Positions 15,521-18,647 of a stretch of DNA of 18,647 bases are shown here, piece after piece; the first letter of the stretch is position 1, and every line of letters begins with the position of its first letter. The position numbers and the translations under genes are program-made. Origin of the DNA: an uncultured Spongiibacteraceae bacterium (GTDB lineage Bacteria; Pseudomonadota; Gammaproteobacteria; Pseudomonadales; CAMLJR01); contig CAMLJR010000047.1 of assembly GCA_946480345.1 (NCBI GenBank), positions 1-18,647 of the forward strand, in the 5' to 3' direction. The notes beneath the pieces are model-generated. The model was not told the origin of the DNA. It saw only the letters and a list, made by a program, of their open reading frames with translations, and did no database searches.

Positions 15521-15997
15521 TTATTCGTGGCGCACGTCTTCGATTTCGTATTCGACGTCGCCGCCCGGTGTTTTCACCACCACGACATCGCCAACTTCCT
15601 TGCCGATCAGCGCGCGCGCAATCGGCGAGGTGACCGAAATTCGATTCTGCTTAACGTCCGCTTCATCCTCGCCGACGATCTTATAAGTCACCGCGGCTTC
15701 GGTATCGGTATTGATCAAATCGACAGTGACGCCAAAGATGACTTTACCGGTACGCGGAATCGTCGTGATATCGATGATTCTTGCCTCGGCGAGTTTGCCT
15801 TCAATTTCCTGAATGCGACCTTCGCAAAAACCTTGCTGCTCGCGCGCGGCATGATATTCGGCGTTTTCTTTTAAATCGCCGTGCGCGCGCGCTTCCGCAA
15901 TCGCCTGAATAATACGGGGACGCTCGACGCTCTTGAGCCGCTGCAATTCTTCTCGCAATGCAGCCTCGCCGGCCACCGTCATTGGAACCGTGCTCAT
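15521..15997 (-). CDS. greA: Transcription elongation factor GreA
   Basis: Rescues backtracked RNA polymerase by stimulating cleavage of the nascent RNA 3' end. The 158-residue protein has the usual two parts: an N-terminal coiled coil (1-75) with the tip sequence [16 protein letters not shown], in which D41 and E44 are the residues that reach the polymerase active site, and a C-terminal FKBP-like domain (about 80-158) with [23 protein letters not shown]. The ATG overlaps the carB stop as ATGA (15994-15997), and GGGGGA lies about nine bases upstream within carB. The carB-greA pair is common in Pseudomonas-like genomes. Confidence 0.98.
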   Translation of the reverse strand: MSTVPMTVAGEAALREELQRLKSVERPRIIQAIAEARAHGDLKENAEYHAAREQQGFCEGRIQEIEGKLAEARIIDITTIPRTGKVIFGVTVDLINTDTEAAVTYKIVGEDEADVKQNRISVTSPIARALIGKEVGDVVVVKTPGGDVEYEIEDVRHE

Positions 15998-18647
15998 GAA
16001 CTCAATCCCCCATGCACTTCCTGCAATCGACCGTGTACCTCCTGAAGGGGTCGTACGGCTTTTTCTTCACCGTGACGCAGTGCTAGCACTACTGCTTCGG
16101 CACCAGCCAATGTCGTGCTGTAGAAAATTTTCTGTGACAGCGCCGAACGCCGAATTGTCGATGAATCGGCAATCGCCTGTTTGCCTTCGGTGGTGTTGAC
16201 GATCAACTCGATTTCGCCGTTTTTCGCCATATCCACGATATGCGGCCGCCCTTCGGTGACTTTATTCACGCGCTGACACTGAATGCCCTCGCCTTCGAGA
16301 ATGCGCTGCGTGCCGCGTGTCGCGCAAAGCGTGAAACCAAGTTCGACTAAATCGCGCGCCACTTGTGCAACGAACGGTTTGTCCTGTTCGCGCACACTGA
16401 GAAACGCCTTGCCGCCGCGCGGTAATTTTTCACCGGCGCCCGACTGCGCCTTCGCATACGCTTCGGCAAATGTATCGCCGAGACCCATGACTTCGCCGGT
16501 CGATTTCATTTCTGGGCCGAGGATTGGATCGACGCCCGGAAATTTATTGAACGGGAAGACCGCTTCCTTCACGCAGTAGTACGGCGGAATGCGCTCTTTC
16601 GTGAAGTTTTGTTCGGCCAGTGTTGTTCCGGCCATACAGCGCGCCGCGATTTTTGCCAGCGATACGCCGATGGCTTTCGAGACGAACGGCACGGTGCGCG
16701 ACGCGCGCGGATTTACTTCGATGACATAGATCTCGCCGTCCTGCACCGCGAGCTGCACGTTCATCAAACCGACGACGCCCAGCTCCAGCGCCATGCGCTT
16801 CACCTGCTCGCGCATTTTGTCCTGCAATTCCGCGCTCAGCGAATACGGTGGCAGCGAACAGGCGGAATCGCCCGAATGAATGCCGGCCTGTTCGATGTGC
16901 TGCATGATCGCGCCAATCACAACGGTTTTACCGTCGCTGACCGCGTCGACATCGATCTCGACCGCTGCATGCAGGAAGTGATCGAGCAGCACCGGCGAAT
17001 CTTCCGATACCTGCACTGCCTCGCGCATGTAGCGCTTCAGTTCTTCCTCTTTGTGCACGACTTCCATCGCGCGACCACCGAGTACATACGACGGACGTAC
17101 GACCAGTGGAAAACCGATTTTCTGTGCGGCAGTCAGCGCCTGCTCGGTTGAGCGCACCGTCGCGTTGGGCGGCTGTTTCAATTGCAGACGTTCGATCATC
17201 TGCTGGAAGCGTTCGCGATCTTCCGCTCGATCGATGGCATCGGGCGTGGTGCCGATAATCGGCACACCATTCGCTTCGAGATCGCGCGCGAGCTTCAACG
17301 GCGTTTGCCCGCCGAACTGCACGATCACACCTTTCGGTTTTTCTTTCGCGACAATTTCGAGTACGTCTTCGAGCGTTACCGGCTCGAAATACAAACGATC
17401 GGACGTGTCGTAATCGGTCGAAACGGTTTCCGGATTACAGTTGACCATGATGGTCTCGTAACCGTCTTCACGCATCGCGAGCGCCGCGTGTACGCAGCAA
17501 TAATCGAACTCGATGCCCTGTCCGATGCGATTCGGACCGCCGCCGAGCACGAGAATTTTGTCGCGATCACTGACGTTCGCCTCGCACTCTTCCTCGTACG
17601 TCGAATACATGTACGCAGTCGATGTGGAAAACTCCGCCGCGCAGGTATCGACGCGTTTGTAGACCGGCCGAACGCCGAGCTGATGACGACGACGGCGAAT
17701 TTCTTTTTCACTGACCGCGAGCAATACCGCCAGACGTTTATCGGAAAAACCTTTGCGCTTCAGCTTGCGCATGAAATCGGTATCGATGTCCGACAGCGCG
17801 ACAGTTTTCAGCGCATTTTCGGTTTTGACGATGTCTTCGATCTGCACGAGGAACCACGGATCGATCGCCGAGTATTCGTAGACTTCATCGATATTCATAC
17901 CGGCGCGGAACGCATCGGCGACGTACCAGATTCGCTCCGGTCCCGGATTTTTCAATTCGCTGATCAAAATGTCGCGCGCATCGCCGGCGTCGACATCGAC
18001 CTTATGCTCGAAACCGGACGAACCGACTTCGAGCCCGCGCAATGCTTTTTGCACCGATTCCTGGAACGTGCGACCGATCGCCATTACTTCGCCAACCGAT
18101 TTCATCTGCGTGTGCAGACGCGAGTTCGCTTCGGGGAATTTTTCGAACGTGAAGCGCGGAATTTTGGTGACGACATAATCGATCGACGGCTCGAACGATG
18201 CCGGCGTCGCGCCGCCAGTGATTTCGTTGCGCAGCTCATCGAGCGTGTAGCCGATCGCCAATTTCGCTGCGATTTTCGCAATAGGAAAACCGGTCGCTTT
18301 CGATGCGAGCGCGGAGCTGCGCGATACGCGCGGATTCATTTCGATCACGACCATGCGGCCGTCTTCGGGGTTGATACCGAACTGCACGTTCGAGCCGCCG
18401 GTTTCGACGCCGATTTCACGCAGCACCGCGATCGATGCATTGCGCATGATCTGATATTCGCGATCGGTCAGCGTTTGCGCCGGTGCGACGGTGATCGAAT
18501 CGCCGGTGTGCACGCCCATCGCGTCGAAGTTTTCGATCGAACAGATGATGATGCAGTTGTCGTTTTTATCGCGGACAACTTCCATCTCGTATTCTTTCCA
18601 GCCGATCAGCGATTCGTCGATCAGCAGTTCCTTGGTCGGCGACAGAT
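15994..18647 (-). CDS. carB: Carbamoyl-phosphate synthase large subunit (5' end outside window)
   Basis: Makes carbamoyl phosphate from bicarbonate, ammonia (from CarA) and two ATP for pyrimidine and arginine synthesis. The visible part is 883 residues of an enzyme of about 1070, so roughly the first 190 are missing; the frame is open to the right edge and begins [20 protein letters not shown]. It contains the rest of the first ATP-grasp ([20 protein letters not shown]), the oligomerisation domain, the second ATP-grasp starting [20 protein letters not shown], with [25 protein letters not shown] and [18 protein letters not shown], and the C-terminal MGS-like allosteric domain ([33 protein letters not shown]). 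The extreme C-terminus repeats a heptapeptide, [14 protein letters not shown]. greA overlaps the stop by four bases. carA would be expected upstream, outside the window. Confidence 0.98.
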   Translation of the reverse strand, partial: LSPTKELLIDESLIGWKEYEMEVVRDKNDNCIIICSIENFDAMGVHTGDSITVAPAQTLTDREYQIMRNASIAVLREIGVETGGSNVQFGINPEDGRMVVIEMNPRVSRSSALASKATGFPIAKIAAKLAIGYTLDELRNEITGGATPASFEPSIDYVVTKIPRFTFEKFPEANSRLHTQMKSVGEVMAIGRTFQESVQKALRGLEVGSSGFEHKVDVDAGDARDILISELKNPGPERIWYVADAFRAGMNIDEVYEYSAIDPWFLVQIEDIVKTENALKTVALSDIDTDFMRKLKRKGFSDKRLAVLLAVSEKEIRRRRHQLGVRPVYKRVDTCAAEFSTSTAYMYSTYEEECEANVSDRDKILVLGGGPNRIGQGIEFDYCCVHAALAMREDGYETIMVNCNPETVSTDYDTSDRLYFEPVTLEDVLEIVAKEKPKGVIVQFGGQTPLKLARDLEANGVPIIGTTPDAIDRAEDRERFQQMIERLQLKQPPNATVRSTEQALTAAQKIGFPLVVRPSYVLGGRAMEVVHKEEELKRYMREAVQVSEDSPVLLDHFLHAAVEIDVDAVSDGKTVVIGAIMQHIEQAGIHSGDSACSLPPYSLSAELQDKMREQVKRMALELGVVGLMNVQLAVQDGEIYVIEVNPRASRTVPFVSKAIGVSLAKIAARCMAGTTLAEQNFTKERIPPYYCVKEAVFPFNKFPGVDPILGPEMKSTGEVMGLGDTFAEAYAKAQSGAGEKLPRGGKAFLSVREQDKPFVAQVARDLVELGFTLCATRGTQRILEGEGIQCQRVNKVTEGRPHIVDMAKNGEIELIVNTTEGKQAIADSSTIRRSALSQKIFYSTTLAGAEAVVLALRHGEEKAVRPLQEVHGRLQEVHGGLSS
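16006..16047 (-). repeat. 21-bp in-frame tandem duplication at the carB 3' end
   Basis: Two adjacent 21-bp units (16027-16047 and 16006-16026) encode LQEVHGR and LQEVHGG. The DNA has diverged at several third positions (for example CTT/TTG, GAG/GAA, GTA/GTG, CAC/CAT), so the duplication is not recent. Confidence 0.8.

Overview
The window reads as chromosomal core DNA of a gammaproteobacterium. The evidence is the familiar block carB-greA-yhbY-ftsH-folP-glmM-tpiA-secG-tRNA-Leu(GAG), the block rplU-rpmA-obgE-proB, an ElyC-type DUF218 protein whose N-terminus closely follows the enterobacterial one, and good sigma70-type promoters and intrinsic terminators. The sequence does not allow a confident genus. 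The mix resembles Pseudomonadales/Cellvibrionales-type genomes (tpiA lies between glmM and secG), but that is inference. I see no phage, insertion sequence, CRISPR array or rRNA.

Layout from left to right. Positions 1-4049 (minus strand) are an accessory or signalling part: a membrane histidine kinase with three PAS domains, a receiver-Hpt protein, and the start of an RND efflux pump that runs off the left edge. Positions 4050-5416 (plus strand) hold a poorly supported small ORF, a triplicated 24-bp repeat, dgkA and rpsT, closed by a bidirectional terminator. Positions 5434-9473 (minus) carry the rplU-rpmA unit, a terminator, then obgE-proB-elyC. Positions 9488-14963 (minus) carry ftsH-folP-glmM, a hairpin, then tpiA-secG-tRNA-Leu and its terminator. 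yhbY stands alone on the plus strand at 15162-15470 with its own promoter, diverging from ftsH and converging on greA. Positions 15521-18647 (minus) are carB (5' end outside the window) overlapping greA by 4 nt.

The genes cover pyrimidine/arginine precursor synthesis (carB), transcript cleavage (greA), ribosome assembly and ribosomal proteins (yhbY, obgE, rplU, rpmA, rpsT), membrane proteolysis (ftsH), folate (folP), envelope precursor and lipid metabolism (glmM, dgkA, elyC), glycolysis (tpiA), protein export (secG), proline synthesis (proB) and one leucine tRNA. Several junctions use ATGA overlaps or very short gaps, so translational coupling is likely.

No clearly new system is visible. The points most worth a second look are: the three in-frame 24-bp repeats that end exactly at the dgkA start codon; a terminator-shaped hairpin squeezed between glmM and the tpiA ribosome binding site; the absence of rlmE between yhbY and ftsH; the direct fusion of the secG-tRNA-Leu end to the rplU block without rimP-nusA or ispB; the duplicated C-terminal heptapeptide of CarB; and a two-component pair whose receiver-Hpt protein has no output domain.
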